Assembly: GCA_017459485.1 (NCBI GenBank)
Contig: JAFUCW010000482.1
Coordinates: forward strand, 1 to 7,405
Origin: Eggerthellaceae bacterium
GTDB taxonomy: Bacteria > Actinomycetota > Coriobacteriia > Coriobacteriales > Eggerthellaceae
Direction of reading: 5' to 3'
Length of the DNA: 7,405 nt
Within the stretch, counting starts at the first letter, position 1, and the number at the start of each line of letters is the position of its first letter. Below, piece after piece: positions 1 through 6,997 of this stretch. The notes under the pieces were generated by a model that worked only from the letters and a program-made list of their open reading frames with translations, searched no databases and was not told the DNA's origin. The translations under genes and the position numbers were made by a program.

Positions 1-739
1 CGCCATCGACCCGATCGAAGCGCACATCGCCGCCGCCTTTCCCGAACGGCGCGCCTACACGGCATGGCTGAGCGGTCGCGTGATCGAAAAAGTGCGTGCT
101 GAGCGTGGCGAAATGCACGACACCCTCGAGCAGGCCCTCGATCGCATCGAATCCGATGGCGTGGACGACCTTGTCGTCCAGCCTACGTGCCTGATGCAGG
201 GCTTCGAAATGCGTCGCGTGCGCGAAACGCTTTGCCGCTGGGCCAAGCCAGACGTCTCCGTGCGCCTGGGGTCTCCGCTGCTTGACACGCAGGATGACCG
301 AAAAGCGCTCGCAGCCATCCTTTCGGGCGAATACTCCTGCATTGCGCAAAGCGACGTACTACTGTTCATGGGCCATGGGTCTGCCACGGGCGGAAACGAC
401 GTGTTCACGCAGATAGAGACGGAGTTCGCCAACCTTGGGCACGAGCATTTCATGGTTGCCACCGTCGAAGGGACGCCCACGTTCGAAGACGTCCTTGCGC
501 GCATTGAAGGACGCGCTCCCGCATGCGTTCATCTGGTCCCACTCATGATCGTAGCCGGCGAGCACGCCACCGTCGACATGGCGGGTGGCGGCCCCGATTC
601 GTGGGCTAACCAACTGACGGCGCGTGGCTTCGAAGTCGACTGCATTATTCGCGGGCTTGGCGAATATCCCGCCGTACGCGAACTGATCGCAGAGCACGCA
701 CGCAACGCCAGGCCCCTTGAAGGAGAGACGCGCTCGTAG
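1..739 (+). CDS. cbiK: Sirohydrochlorin metallochelatase, CbiK type (5'-truncated by window edge)
   Basis: This enzyme inserts Co2+ (or Fe2+) into sirohydrochlorin in the early-cobalt (anaerobic) cobalamin branch or in siroheme formation. The reading frame is open from base 2, so the true start lies upstream. The visible 245 residues cover most of a protein that is usually about 264 residues. By comparison with Salmonella CbiK, roughly the first 20 residues (the VSFGTS region) are missing, so a signal peptide cannot be judged. The three active-site residues are present with family spacing: His in FMGHG (bases 374-376), Glu in VATVEG (467-469) and His in VAGEHA (563-565). These match His145, Glu175 and His207 of Salmonella CbiK. 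The motifs QPTCLMQGFE and the C-terminal GLGEYPAV also fit. The stop at 737-739 lies one base before the next gene's ATG. Cobalt versus iron preference cannot be read from the sequence. Confidence 0.93.
   Translation, partial: AIDPIEAHIAAAFPERRAYTAWLSGRVIEKVRAERGEMHDTLEQALDRIESDGVDDLVVQPTCLMQGFEMRRVRETLCRWAKPDVSVRLGSPLLDTQDDRKALAAILSGEYSCIAQSDVLLFMGHGSATGGNDVFTQIETEFANLGHEHFMVATVEGTPTFEDVLARIEGRAPACVHLVPLMIVAGEHATVDMAGGGPDSWANQLTARGFEVDCIIRGLGEYPAVRELIAEHARNARPLEGETRS
720..725 (+). promoter_or_regulatory. Ribosome binding site inside the end of cbiK
   Basis: AAGGAG lies in the last codons of cbiK, 15 bases before the ATG at 741. The spacing is longer than ideal, but no other candidate start nearby has a better site. 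It is the main support for starting the next gene at 741 and suggests co-translation with cbiK. Confidence 0.5.
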
Positions 740-740
740 C

Positions 741-1898
741 ATGCCTGTACGCGTTCGACAGAGTACCTTGAACAAGGAACGGGTTTTTGCCCCCGTGAAG
801 CGGCATCCCGACAGCGGACCGTGTGCAGAAGGCTTCGAAACCTCGAAGCAGAGGCCCATCCTCCGGGTCGTCCTGCTGCTCCTGGCCGCGCTGTGCGTCT
901 TCTCCTTCGCGCCTGCGGCGTTTGCCGACGAGGAGCACAGCCAAGTGGCAGAGACGTCCGAAATGGCAGCAGCGCTTGAGCTGGGCGTCCCCGGCATGGA
1001 GCCCATAGAAGCGCATGACGTCAAACCCGGCACGTACTCTGTTGAAGTGGAGTCCTCGTCGGCGTTCTTCAAGATAGTTTCAGCCCAGCTTTCCGTGGAC
1101 GACGATTCCATGGAAGCGCGCATAACCCTCCGCTCGTCAAGCTACACGCTCGTATATCCAGGCACAGGCGAGCTGGCAGCCGCCGCGCCTGCCAGCGACT
1201 ACATCCCGTTCAACGACACGGACAAGACCTTCACCATCCCCGTCGAAGCACTTGACGACACCATGGACTGCGCTGCATTCTCCAAGAACCGCCGCAAGTG
1301 GTACGACCGCAAACTGCTGTTCCGCGCCGATTCGCTCCCGGACGAGGCACTTCTTGTAGATCTGCCAAGTTACGACCACGACGGCCAAAAGGAAGGCACC
1401 GAAAAGCTCCAGGAGGAACCCGACGACGATGGCGCCGCACTTGCGCCTTCTGAACCCGTGCAGGTCGACGTGCCCGATGGCGAGTACTCGATAGAAGTCG
1501 ACATGACCGGCGGCAGCGGACGCGCCCAGGAAAGCTCCCCCACCTGGCTTGAGGTTGAAGACGGACGTGCATGGGCACGGCTGCTCTGGAGCAGTCCCTA
1601 CTACGACTACATGGTCGTGGGCGGCACACGCTACGACAACCAGACGACCGACGGATCGAACTCGACGTTCAGAATACCCATCACGGCGCTTGACGAAGAA
1701 ATCGACGTGGTGGCCGACACAACCGCCATGGGCGACCCGGTGGAAATCGACTATCATCTTACGTTCTACTCCGCCACGATAGGAGAGAAGAACCTCATAC
1801 CGCAAGAAGCCGCGATCCTAGTACTCGAACTGGCCCTTGCCATCATTGTGGTGGGCGGCATACTAAACTATATTCTTAAAAAACGAAGGAAGCAGTAG
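741..1898 (+). CDS. Secreted, C-terminally membrane-anchored protein with two tandem beta-rich (NEAT-like?) domains
   Basis: No exact function is known to me. From ATG 741 it has 385 residues. A basic N-terminal stretch is followed by a hydrophobic core at about residues 40-58 and a signal peptidase I-like site AFA|DE after residue 62. Domain 1 spans about 93-202 (PGTYSVEVES, ITLRSSSYTLVYPGTG, FTIPVEALD, KWYDRKLLFRAD). An acidic linker runs about 211-235. Domain 2 spans about 243-345 (DGEYSIEVDM, LLWSSPYYDYMVV, FRIPITALDEEIDV, EIDYHLTF). A membrane helix at about 357-378 precedes the basic tail KKRRKQ, so both domains face outward. The shared pattern G-x-Y-S-x-E-V, then R-I/L-x-L/W-S-S, then F-x-I-P-V/I-x-A-L-D shows they are related. 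Similar domains occur, as I recall, in surface proteins of gut Firmicutes near iron or tetrapyrrole genes. The beta-rich, Tyr-rich layout resembles heme-binding NEAT domains, but this is inference. Alternative starts are TTG 717, TTG 768 and GTG 795; GTG 795 would give a more usual signal-peptide length. It sits between cbiK and hemA, with hemA four bases downstream. Confidence 0.8.
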   Translation: MPVRVRQSTLNKERVFAPVKRHPDSGPCAEGFETSKQRPILRVVLLLLAALCVFSFAPAAFADEEHSQVAETSEMAAALELGVPGMEPIEAHDVKPGTYSVEVESSSAFFKIVSAQLSVDDDSMEARITLRSSSYTLVYPGTGELAAAAPASDYIPFNDTDKTFTIPVEALDDTMDCAAFSKNRRKWYDRKLLFRADSLPDEALLVDLPSYDHDGQKEGTEKLQEEPDDDGAALAPSEPVQVDVPDGEYSIEVDMTGGSGRAQESSPTWLEVEDGRAWARLLWSSPYYDYMVVGGTRYDNQTTDGSNSTFRIPITALDEEIDVVADTTAMGDPVEIDYHLTFYSATIGEKNLIPQEAAILVLELALAIIVVGGILNYILKKRRKQ

Positions 1899-1901
1899 AC
1901 C

Positions 1902-3485
1902 ATGACCGACGAGAGCACTCCGACCGACCCCGAACAATCCGACGAAGCTCCACAGCTCATCGCAGCCCAACGCAACCTTATCTACATGGTAGGCACCGAC
2001 CACACGATTGCACCTGCAGACGTGCGTGAGGCGTTCACTTTGCAAGCAGACGATCGACCGCGCGCCTTGGCCCTTGCGCGCGACCTGCTTGGAGCATCGG
2101 GGGTTGCAATTATTTCAACCTGCAACCGCACGGAGCTGTGGGCGAGCTTCGACAACGTCGAGGCTCCGAAGGCGCTCATGGAAGAAGACGGCACGCCTTC
2201 CGAAGACGACCCGTTCCTTTCGGCGCTGTGCCAAGCCCACGGCTTGGACGCGTCTGCGTACACGCACTATGCCACGATTCGCTCCGACGAAGATGCGGTC
2301 GAGCACCTGTTCAACGTGGCCTGCGGCCTAAAATCCGCCATAATGGCAGAGGACCAGATCATCTCGCAAGTCAAACACGCTATTGCCTATTCACGCGAGC
2401 AGGGCCTGGCAGACAGCTGCCTGGAGGTTCTGTTCCGCCAGGCCGTCACCGCGTCAAAGCACGTCAAAAGCGGCGTGCGCTTCACGCGCGCGTACACCAC
2501 CGCAGTCGAGCAGGCGCTCGGCGTCCTGGACGAGCGGGGCGTGGACCTTTCGAAGGCCACCTGCATGGTCATCGGCAACGGGGAATATGGCAAACTCGCG
2601 GCAAGCACTCTTGCCGGGCGCGGGGCGCGCGTATTCGTGACGGTGCGCCAGTACACTCACGGATACGTTTCCATCCCGGAAGGCTGCGGATCCATTCCCT
2701 ACGCAGACCGTTACAAGGCACTCGATACGTGCGACATAGTGATGAGCGCCACCACAAGCCCGCACTTCACGCTTGTCCGCAGCGATTTCGAAGAGCACCA
2801 CCAAGGCAGCACGTTCGTGTTCGACCTGGCCATCCCACGCGACGCAGACCCCGGCATCGCCGAAATCGAAGGGTGCGAGCTGTTCGGCATCGACGACTTC
2901 TCCACGGAGATCGGAACGGAAAACACCCAGGCCATCGCCGAAGCGGAAGAGATCCTGGAAGAGGGCATGGGAGAGTTCTGGAGCTGGATAGCGCGGCGCA
3001 CGTCGGCGAAATCGGGCCCCGAAGAGGGAGCCTTCTTTCCCCTTTTCGTGAATCTCAACAGCAAGCATGCCCTGTTCGTGGGCGGCGGCACCATCGCGCT
3101 TAGGCGCATCCGCACGCTCCTGCCGTTCGTGGGCAGCGTCGACGTGGTAGCGCCCGAAGTCACGCCCGAAGTGCAGACCATGGCGGATACGGGAGCGGTG
3201 AACCTGCGGCTGCAAGCGTATGCGCCCGAGTGCCTGGAAGGGGCCGACATCGTCTTCGCATGCACCAACGACGCGTGCTTGAACGCCGAAATCGCGCATC
3301 TTTGCCACGAGCAAGGGCGCATGGTCAGCGTGAGTAGCGACCGCCATCTGTGCGACTTCTACTATCCTGGTGTAGTACAACGCGACAACATCGTCGTCGG
3401 GATAAGCGCAGGCGGCAAAGACCATCGGCGCGTCCGGCAGTTGCGCGGACGCATTGCTCGGCTTCTGGAAGAGGAGGACATCTAG
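1902..3485 (+). CDS. hemA: Glutamyl-tRNA reductase fused to precorrin-2 dehydrogenase/sirohydrochlorin-chelatase-like domain
   Basis: The first part makes glutamate-1-semialdehyde from glutamyl-tRNA with NADPH. The second resembles SirC/Met8/CysG-N, which oxidise precorrin-2 to sirohydrochlorin with NAD+. The protein has 527 residues. The catalytic domain holds GTDHTIAP (residues 31-38) and STCNRTE with nucleophile Cys74. The region around MAEDQIISQVK (148-158) replaces the usual LGE-Q-I-Q-V-K. The NADPH fold has VIGNGEYG (223-230), and FDLAIPRD and IDDF follow. Only about 45 residues then remain before the second module, so the usual HemA dimerisation domain is largely missing. The second module, about residues 378-527, has a nucleotide loop FVGGGTIALRR, a VVAPEVT strand, CTND, CDFYYPGVVQRDN and GISAGGKDHRR. 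The Asp expected before the CDF motif is Ser479, with Asp480 next to it. ATG 1902 follows a strong GAAGGAAG site at 1885-1892. It has an extension of about 25 residues before the usual HemA start. Similar fusions are known in clostridia. Confidence 0.93.
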   Translation: MTDESTPTDPEQSDEAPQLIAAQRNLIYMVGTDHTIAPADVREAFTLQADDRPRALALARDLLGASGVAIISTCNRTELWASFDNVEAPKALMEEDGTPSEDDPFLSALCQAHGLDASAYTHYATIRSDEDAVEHLFNVACGLKSAIMAEDQIISQVKHAIAYSREQGLADSCLEVLFRQAVTASKHVKSGVRFTRAYTTAVEQALGVLDERGVDLSKATCMVIGNGEYGKLAASTLAGRGARVFVTVRQYTHGYVSIPEGCGSIPYADRYKALDTCDIVMSATTSPHFTLVRSDFEEHHQGSTFVFDLAIPRDADPGIAEIEGCELFGIDDFSTEIGTENTQAIAEAEEILEEGMGEFWSWIARRTSAKSGPEEGAFFPLFVNLNSKHALFVGGGTIALRRIRTLLPFVGSVDVVAPEVTPEVQTMADTGAVNLRLQAYAPECLEGADIVFACTNDACLNAEIAHLCHEQGRMVSVSSDRHLCDFYYPGVVQRDNIVVGISAGGKDHRRVRQLRGRIARLLEEEDI

Positions 3486-3487
3486 TG
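3471..3487 (+). promoter_or_regulatory. Ribosome binding site and overlapping stop/start TAGTG (hemA to hemC)
   Basis: GAGGAGG at 3471-3477 lies within the last codons of hemA, seven bases before a GTG start at 3485. The hemA stop TAG (3483-3485) shares its G with this GTG. The site fixes the hemC start and suggests translational coupling. Longer upstream readings of the hemC frame would overlap hemA by more than 100 bases and lack family similarity. Confidence 0.8.
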
Positions 3488-4381
3488 GGTGCGGATCGCG
3501 TGGTCATCGGCAGCCGGGAAAGCCTGCTTGCCGTGGCGCAGAGCAACTTGGTCATCGATTTTTTGCGTGCGGCGCATCCTGGACTGGACGTGGAGCTTGC
3601 CACGTTCAAGACCACCGGCGACAAGATCTTGGACCGTCGCCTTGACCAGATCGGCGGCAAGGGGCTGTTCGTGAAGGAGCTCGACGACGCTTTGCGCGCA
3701 GGCAAGTGCGACTACACCGTGCACAGCTGCAAAGACCTTCCCATGGAAGCGCCAGGCGACTTGCCGATCGTGTGCTTCTCTGCGCGCGAAGACCCGCGCG
3801 ACGTGCTCGTCTTCCCATGCGGAGCGGAAGAGCCCGACTTTTCCTTGCCCGTGGGAACCAGCTCGCTTCGGCGCGAGCTGCAGCTGCGACGTCTGCTTCC
3901 CCAAGCACAGTTCGAAAGCGTGCGCGGCAACCTGCAAACGCGTTTGCGCAAGCTCGACGAAGGACAGTACGGATGCCTTGTGCTTGCGGCGGCGGGCCTG
4001 AAACGGCTGGGGCTGGAAGAGCGCATCGGGCGCTATTTGGAGCCCGACAAGGTCATTCCCTCTGCGGCGCAGGGCGTCATTGCCGTACAGGGCCGCACCG
4101 ACGCCGATGCCGATCTGTTAGACGGGTTCGCGTCCCACGATGCCTTCGTGACAACCTCCGCCGAACGTGCATTCGTGGCATATTTGGACGGAGGCTGTTC
4201 GAGCCCGATTGCCGCGTATGCCGAAACAGAAGATGGAAACGTCGTGCTGCGTGCGCTCTACTATGACGAAGAGACGCGCGTTGCACGGCGCGGGACCATC
4301 TACGGCAGCGCCGGCGATGCCGTGCCCATGGCCGAAGCGCTGGCGGATGCCCTACGCTCCGGCGGAGGAGAGGAACTGTAA
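3485..4381 (+). CDS. hemC: Porphobilinogen deaminase (hydroxymethylbilane synthase)
   Basis: This cytosolic enzyme joins four porphobilinogen units into the linear tetrapyrrole hydroxymethylbilane, using a covalently bound dipyrromethane cofactor. From GTG 3485 it has 298 residues, close to the family norm of about 300-315. Visible motifs are GSRESLLAVAQ (residues 9-19, the family's RxSxLAxxQ), FKTTGDKILD (41-50), GGKGLFVKELD (58-68) and TVHSCKDLP (78-86) with catalytic Asp84. GTSSLRRE (124-131) and RGNLQTRL (147-154) follow. GGCSSPI (236-242) carries Cys238 (bases 4196-4198), the cofactor attachment site. All key residues are intact. It starts on the last base of the hemA stop codon, so the two are probably translated together. 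After it comes a 61-base gap, the first real break in the cluster. Confidence 0.97.
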   Translation: MGADRVVIGSRESLLAVAQSNLVIDFLRAAHPGLDVELATFKTTGDKILDRRLDQIGGKGLFVKELDDALRAGKCDYTVHSCKDLPMEAPGDLPIVCFSAREDPRDVLVFPCGAEEPDFSLPVGTSSLRRELQLRRLLPQAQFESVRGNLQTRLRKLDEGQYGCLVLAAAGLKRLGLEERIGRYLEPDKVIPSAAQGVIAVQGRTDADADLLDGFASHDAFVTTSAERAFVAYLDGGCSSPIAAYAETEDGNVVLRALYYDEETRVARRGTIYGSAGDAVPMAEALADALRSGGGEEL

Positions 4382-4383
4382 GT

Positions 4384-4413
4384 GAAAGGCCGGCTGCACC
4401 CCTATAGCCTTTC
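4384..4413 (+). other. Inverted repeat in the hemC to cobA/hemD gap
   Basis: GAAAGGC (4384-4390) and GCCTTTC (4407-4413) are a perfect seven-base inverted repeat with a 16-base loop. It lies just after the hemC stop and has no following T-run, so it does not look like an intrinsic terminator. It could be an mRNA processing or stability structure, or chance. The rest of the gap holds the AAGGAG ribosome site (4433-4438), only four bases before the next ATG. Confidence 0.3.
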
Positions 4414-4442
4414 CCAACACGCAACCGACAGCAAGGAGCAAC

Positions 4443-5951
4443 ATGTCTGACACAGGTAAAGTTTGGCTGGTAGGCGCCGGACCCGGAGACGCGGGGCTCT
4501 TCACACGTAAAGGCTACGACGTGCTGCAAGCCGCCGACGTGGTGGTCTACGACAGCCTGGTCGGCGACGGCGTGCTGGCCATGGTGCCGGAAGGCGCACG
4601 CTGCATCGACGTGGGCAAGCGCGCGGCCAACCACACCATGCCCCAAGAGCAAATCGACCAGGTGCTTCTGGACGAAGCCCTGGCAGGCAATCGCGTCGTG
4701 CGCCTGAAGGGAGGCGACCCCTTCCTGTTCGGGCGCGGCGGCGAAGAGCTCGAACTGCTCACCAAAAACAACGTGCCTTACGAAGTGGTGCCGGGCATTA
4801 CTTCGGCCATCGCCGTGCCGGCTTACAACGGCATTCCCGTCACGCACCGCGACTTCACGTCTTCGCTGCACATCATCACCGGCCACAAGCGCGCCGGCGC
4901 TAGCTACGACATCGACTTCGACGCACTCGTGCGCACGAAAGGCACGCTCGTGGTCCTTATGGGCGTGCGCTCCCTACCCGACATCGTTGCGGGCCTGACC
5001 GGCGCAGGCATGGACGCTGCCACCCCCGCTGCCGTGCTGCAGGAGGGAACCACCGCTGGGCAGCGCCGTGCGGTCGCAACGCTTAGCACGCTTGAGCAGG
5101 CTGTCCAGGACGCGGGCATTCAGGCTCCTGCCATCATCGTGGTCGGAGACGTGTGCGAGCTCGCCGAACAGTTTGCCTGGTATGAGAAGCTACCTTTGGC
5201 AGGATGCAAGGTGGTTGTCACGCGCCCGAAGGAACTGGTGTCGACCATGTCGGAGCGCCTGCGGACAGCGGGCGCCGAAGTGCTCGAAATCCCATCCATA
5301 GCCACGGTGCCCTTCGATACGAACCCCGCACTCGACGAAGCGATCGCCGCACTCGACACCTACAGTTGGATCGTGCTCACCAGCCCCTCTGGCGCAGACA
5401 TCTTCTTCGATGCGCTCGGTGCCGCGAAAGCCGACGTGCGCCGCCTAGCCTCTTGCAAGGTTGCCGCCCTGGGGTCGGGCACGGCCAAGGCGCTCGCAGC
5501 CCATGGCATCCAGGCAGACTTCGTGCCTTCGCATGCCACGGGCGAAACGTTGGGCGCCGAGCTGGCAAAGACTGCCGCGCCGGGTAGCCGCATTCTTATC
5601 CCCCGCGCCGCCATTGGAGGACAGGAACTGGTGGAAGCTCTTGCGGACTTCACCGTTGACGACGTTGCCACCTACGACACTGTCGCACTCGAAGGCGGCC
5701 TGGTGGACCTGTCGGGACAGTTCGAATCCGGCCGCATTTTCTGCGCAGCGTTCACCAGCTCTTCAGGCGTGACGGCGTTTGCCAAGGCGCATCCAGGCTT
5801 GGATATGAGCCTAGTGCAAGCCGCATGCATCGGAGAGAAGACGCGCGAAACAGCCAATACATTGGGCATGCGCACCTGGATGGCCGCCGAGCCTTCCATC
5901 GACAGCCTGCTTGACCTGATCGTCGAGCAGTTCACGGCAAGCAAGGAATAA
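4443..5951 (+). CDS. cobA-hemD: Fused uroporphyrinogen-III C-methyltransferase and uroporphyrinogen-III synthase
   Basis: This bifunctional cytosolic protein of 502 residues cyclises hydroxymethylbilane to uroporphyrinogen III (HemD part) and methylates it twice with S-adenosylmethionine to precorrin-2 (CobA/SUMT part). The N-terminal half, about residues 5-245, shows the SUMT signatures: VGAGPGDAGL (10-19), VVVYDSLV, RLKGGDPFLFGRGGEE (87-102), EVVPGITSA (114-122), GIPVTHRD (130-137) and TLVVLMG. The C-terminal half, about residues 250-500, is HemD-like: VVVTRP (257-262), IPSIATVP, IVLTSPSGADIFFDAL, the VAALGSGTAKAL strand-helix and FTSSSGVTAF. HemD is poorly conserved, so that half is identified mainly by fold pattern and fusion context, a common arrangement in clostridia. 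Its product precorrin-2 is the substrate of the dehydrogenase domain fused to HemA. It takes the product of the gene just upstream, so three consecutive steps are adjacent. Confidence 0.95.
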   Translation: MSDTGKVWLVGAGPGDAGLFTRKGYDVLQAADVVVYDSLVGDGVLAMVPEGARCIDVGKRAANHTMPQEQIDQVLLDEALAGNRVVRLKGGDPFLFGRGGEELELLTKNNVPYEVVPGITSAIAVPAYNGIPVTHRDFTSSLHIITGHKRAGASYDIDFDALVRTKGTLVVLMGVRSLPDIVAGLTGAGMDAATPAAVLQEGTTAGQRRAVATLSTLEQAVQDAGIQAPAIIVVGDVCELAEQFAWYEKLPLAGCKVVVTRPKELVSTMSERLRTAGAEVLEIPSIATVPFDTNPALDEAIAALDTYSWIVLTSPSGADIFFDALGAAKADVRRLASCKVAALGSGTAKALAAHGIQADFVPSHATGETLGAELAKTAAPGSRILIPRAAIGGQELVEALADFTVDDVATYDTVALEGGLVDLSGQFESGRIFCAAFTSSSGVTAFAKAHPGLDMSLVQAACIGEKTRETANTLGMRTWMAAEPSIDSLLDLIVEQFTASKE

Positions 5952-5989
5952 GGGGTTCTGCGTTCCTGCTCCAAAGGAAGCAAAGCCCT
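5951..5989 (+). other. Imperfect hairpin in the cobA/hemD to hemB gap
   Basis: The two sides pair as AGGG (5951-5954) with CCCT (5986-5989), TT (5956-5957) with AA (5983-5984), TGC (5959-5961) with GCA (5980-5982) and TTCCT (5963-5967) with AGGAA (5975-5979). That gives 14 pairs with two single-base bulges, one mismatch and a seven-base loop. The structure begins at the last base of the stop codon and ends ten bases before the hemB ribosome site. No T-run follows, so a terminator is unlikely. An attenuating or stabilising mRNA structure is possible but unproven. Confidence 0.35.
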
Positions 5990-6013
5990 CTTCACACAGA
6001 GAGGAGACCGGAC

Positions 6014-6997
6014 ATGGATCTGCTGCAACGCTCCCGCCGCCTGCGCGGCACCGAAACCCTGCGCCGTATGGTGCGCGAAACGCGCGTCAGCGCCGCGTCG
6101 CTCATCTACCCCGCATTCGTCTGCGAAGGCACCGGCGTGAAAGAGGAAGTGCCCTCGATGCCCAGGCAATTCCGCTGGTCGCTGGACACGCTCCCCCACA
6201 AGCTCGAAGAGCTTTCCAACGCTGGCGTGAACGCCATCATGCTTTTCGGCATTCCCGCGGAAAAGGACGAAGTGGGCTCAGGCGCTTACGCCGAAGACGG
6301 TATCGTGCAGCGCGCGCTCGAGGTGTGCAAGCGCGAAGCGCCGCAGATCTACCGCATCACCGACGTGTGTTTGTGCGAGTACACGAGCCACGGCCACTGC
6401 GGCATGCTTGCAGGAGACACGGTCGACAACGACCCGTCCGTAGACCTACTGGCTCTGACTGCCGTGTCGCACGCGGCCGCTGGTGCCGACATGGTTGCTC
6501 CCTCCGACATGATGGATGGCCGCGTGCTGGGCATCCGCAACGCGCTCGACTTCGCAGGCTTCGCTCACACGCCGATCATGTCCTACTCTGTGAAGTATGC
6601 TTCTGCCTTCTACGGGCCCTTCCGCGAAGCGGCCGACTCCGCGCCTGCGTTCGGCGACCGTCGCAGCTACCAAATGGATGTGCATAACCGCCGCGAAGGC
6701 GTGAAGAAGGCGTTGCAGGACGTGGAGCAAGGCGCCGACATCGTCATGGTCAAGCCCGCCATGAGCTTCCTTGACCTGGTGCGCGAAGTCTACGATGCCG
6801 TCAACGTTCCTGTTGCCGCCTACAGTGTGAGCGGCGAGTACGCCATGGTGAAGGCCGCTGCTGCTGCGGGGTGGATCGACGAGCGCCGCATCGTGGGCGA
6901 GATGGCCGCCTCAGCCTTCCGCGCGGGCGCCAGCATCTACCTGACCTACTATGCCGAACTGATCGCCAAGCTGATCGAAGAGGGCGAAATCGGGTAA
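6014..6997 (+). CDS. hemB: Porphobilinogen synthase (5-aminolevulinate dehydratase), zinc type
   Basis: This cytosolic enzyme condenses two 5-aminolevulinate molecules into porphobilinogen. It has 327 residues, the usual length for the family. The zinc-site motif DVCLCEYTSHGHCG (residues 117-130) supplies Cys119, Cys121 and Cys129, indicating a Zn-dependent catalytic site rather than the Asp-rich, Mg-dependent type. The two Schiff-base lysines are Lys194 in SYSVKYASAFYGPFR and Lys247 (bases 6752-6754) in VMVKPAMSFLD. Both are placed almost exactly as in E. coli (194 and 246). The segment SYQMDVHNRREG matches the SYQMNPMNRREA-type region of the family. YSVSGEYAM and a C-terminal TYYAELIAKLI helix complete the fold. 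ATG 6014 follows a strong AGAGAGGAG site ending seven bases upstream. It is the last recognisable gene. The aminomutase gene hemL, which often follows hemB, is not seen before the window ends. Confidence 0.97.
   Translation: MDLLQRSRRLRGTETLRRMVRETRVSAASLIYPAFVCEGTGVKEEVPSMPRQFRWSLDTLPHKLEELSNAGVNAIMLFGIPAEKDEVGSGAYAEDGIVQRALEVCKREAPQIYRITDVCLCEYTSHGHCGMLAGDTVDNDPSVDLLALTAVSHAAAGADMVAPSDMMDGRVLGIRNALDFAGFAHTPIMSYSVKYASAFYGPFREAADSAPAFGDRRSYQMDVHNRREGVKKALQDVEQGADIVMVKPAMSFLDLVREVYDAVNVPVAAYSVSGEYAMVKAAAAAGWIDERRIVGEMAASAFRAGASIYLTYYAELIAKLIEEGEIG

Noticed and set aside
2138..3103. Arg-rich open frame in another plus-strand frame within hemA
   Set aside because: Composition dominated by Arg, His and Gly is typical of an out-of-frame reading of GC-rich coding DNA.
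2454..3425. Long open frame on the minus strand opposite hemA
   Set aside because: It is a shadow of the hemA codons in GC-rich DNA. It has no family similarity, and the plus-strand HemA and SirC motifs are unmistakable.
3350..3484. Extended N-terminus for HemC from the ATG at 3350
   Set aside because: The extra 45 residues overlap the SirC domain out of frame and have no HemC similarity. GTG 3485 has a well-placed ribosome site and gives the normal N-terminus.
4382..4442. Cobalamin riboswitch or internal promoter between hemC and cobA-hemD
   Set aside because: The gap is only 61 bases, with no B12-box-like sequence and no paired -35/-10 elements.
6671..6691. Altered active-site segment in HemB (MDVHNRRE instead of MDPANRRE)
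   Set aside because: The two middle residues vary across the family (E. coli has NPMN there), and the zinc cysteines and both lysines are intact, so no functional defect is implied.
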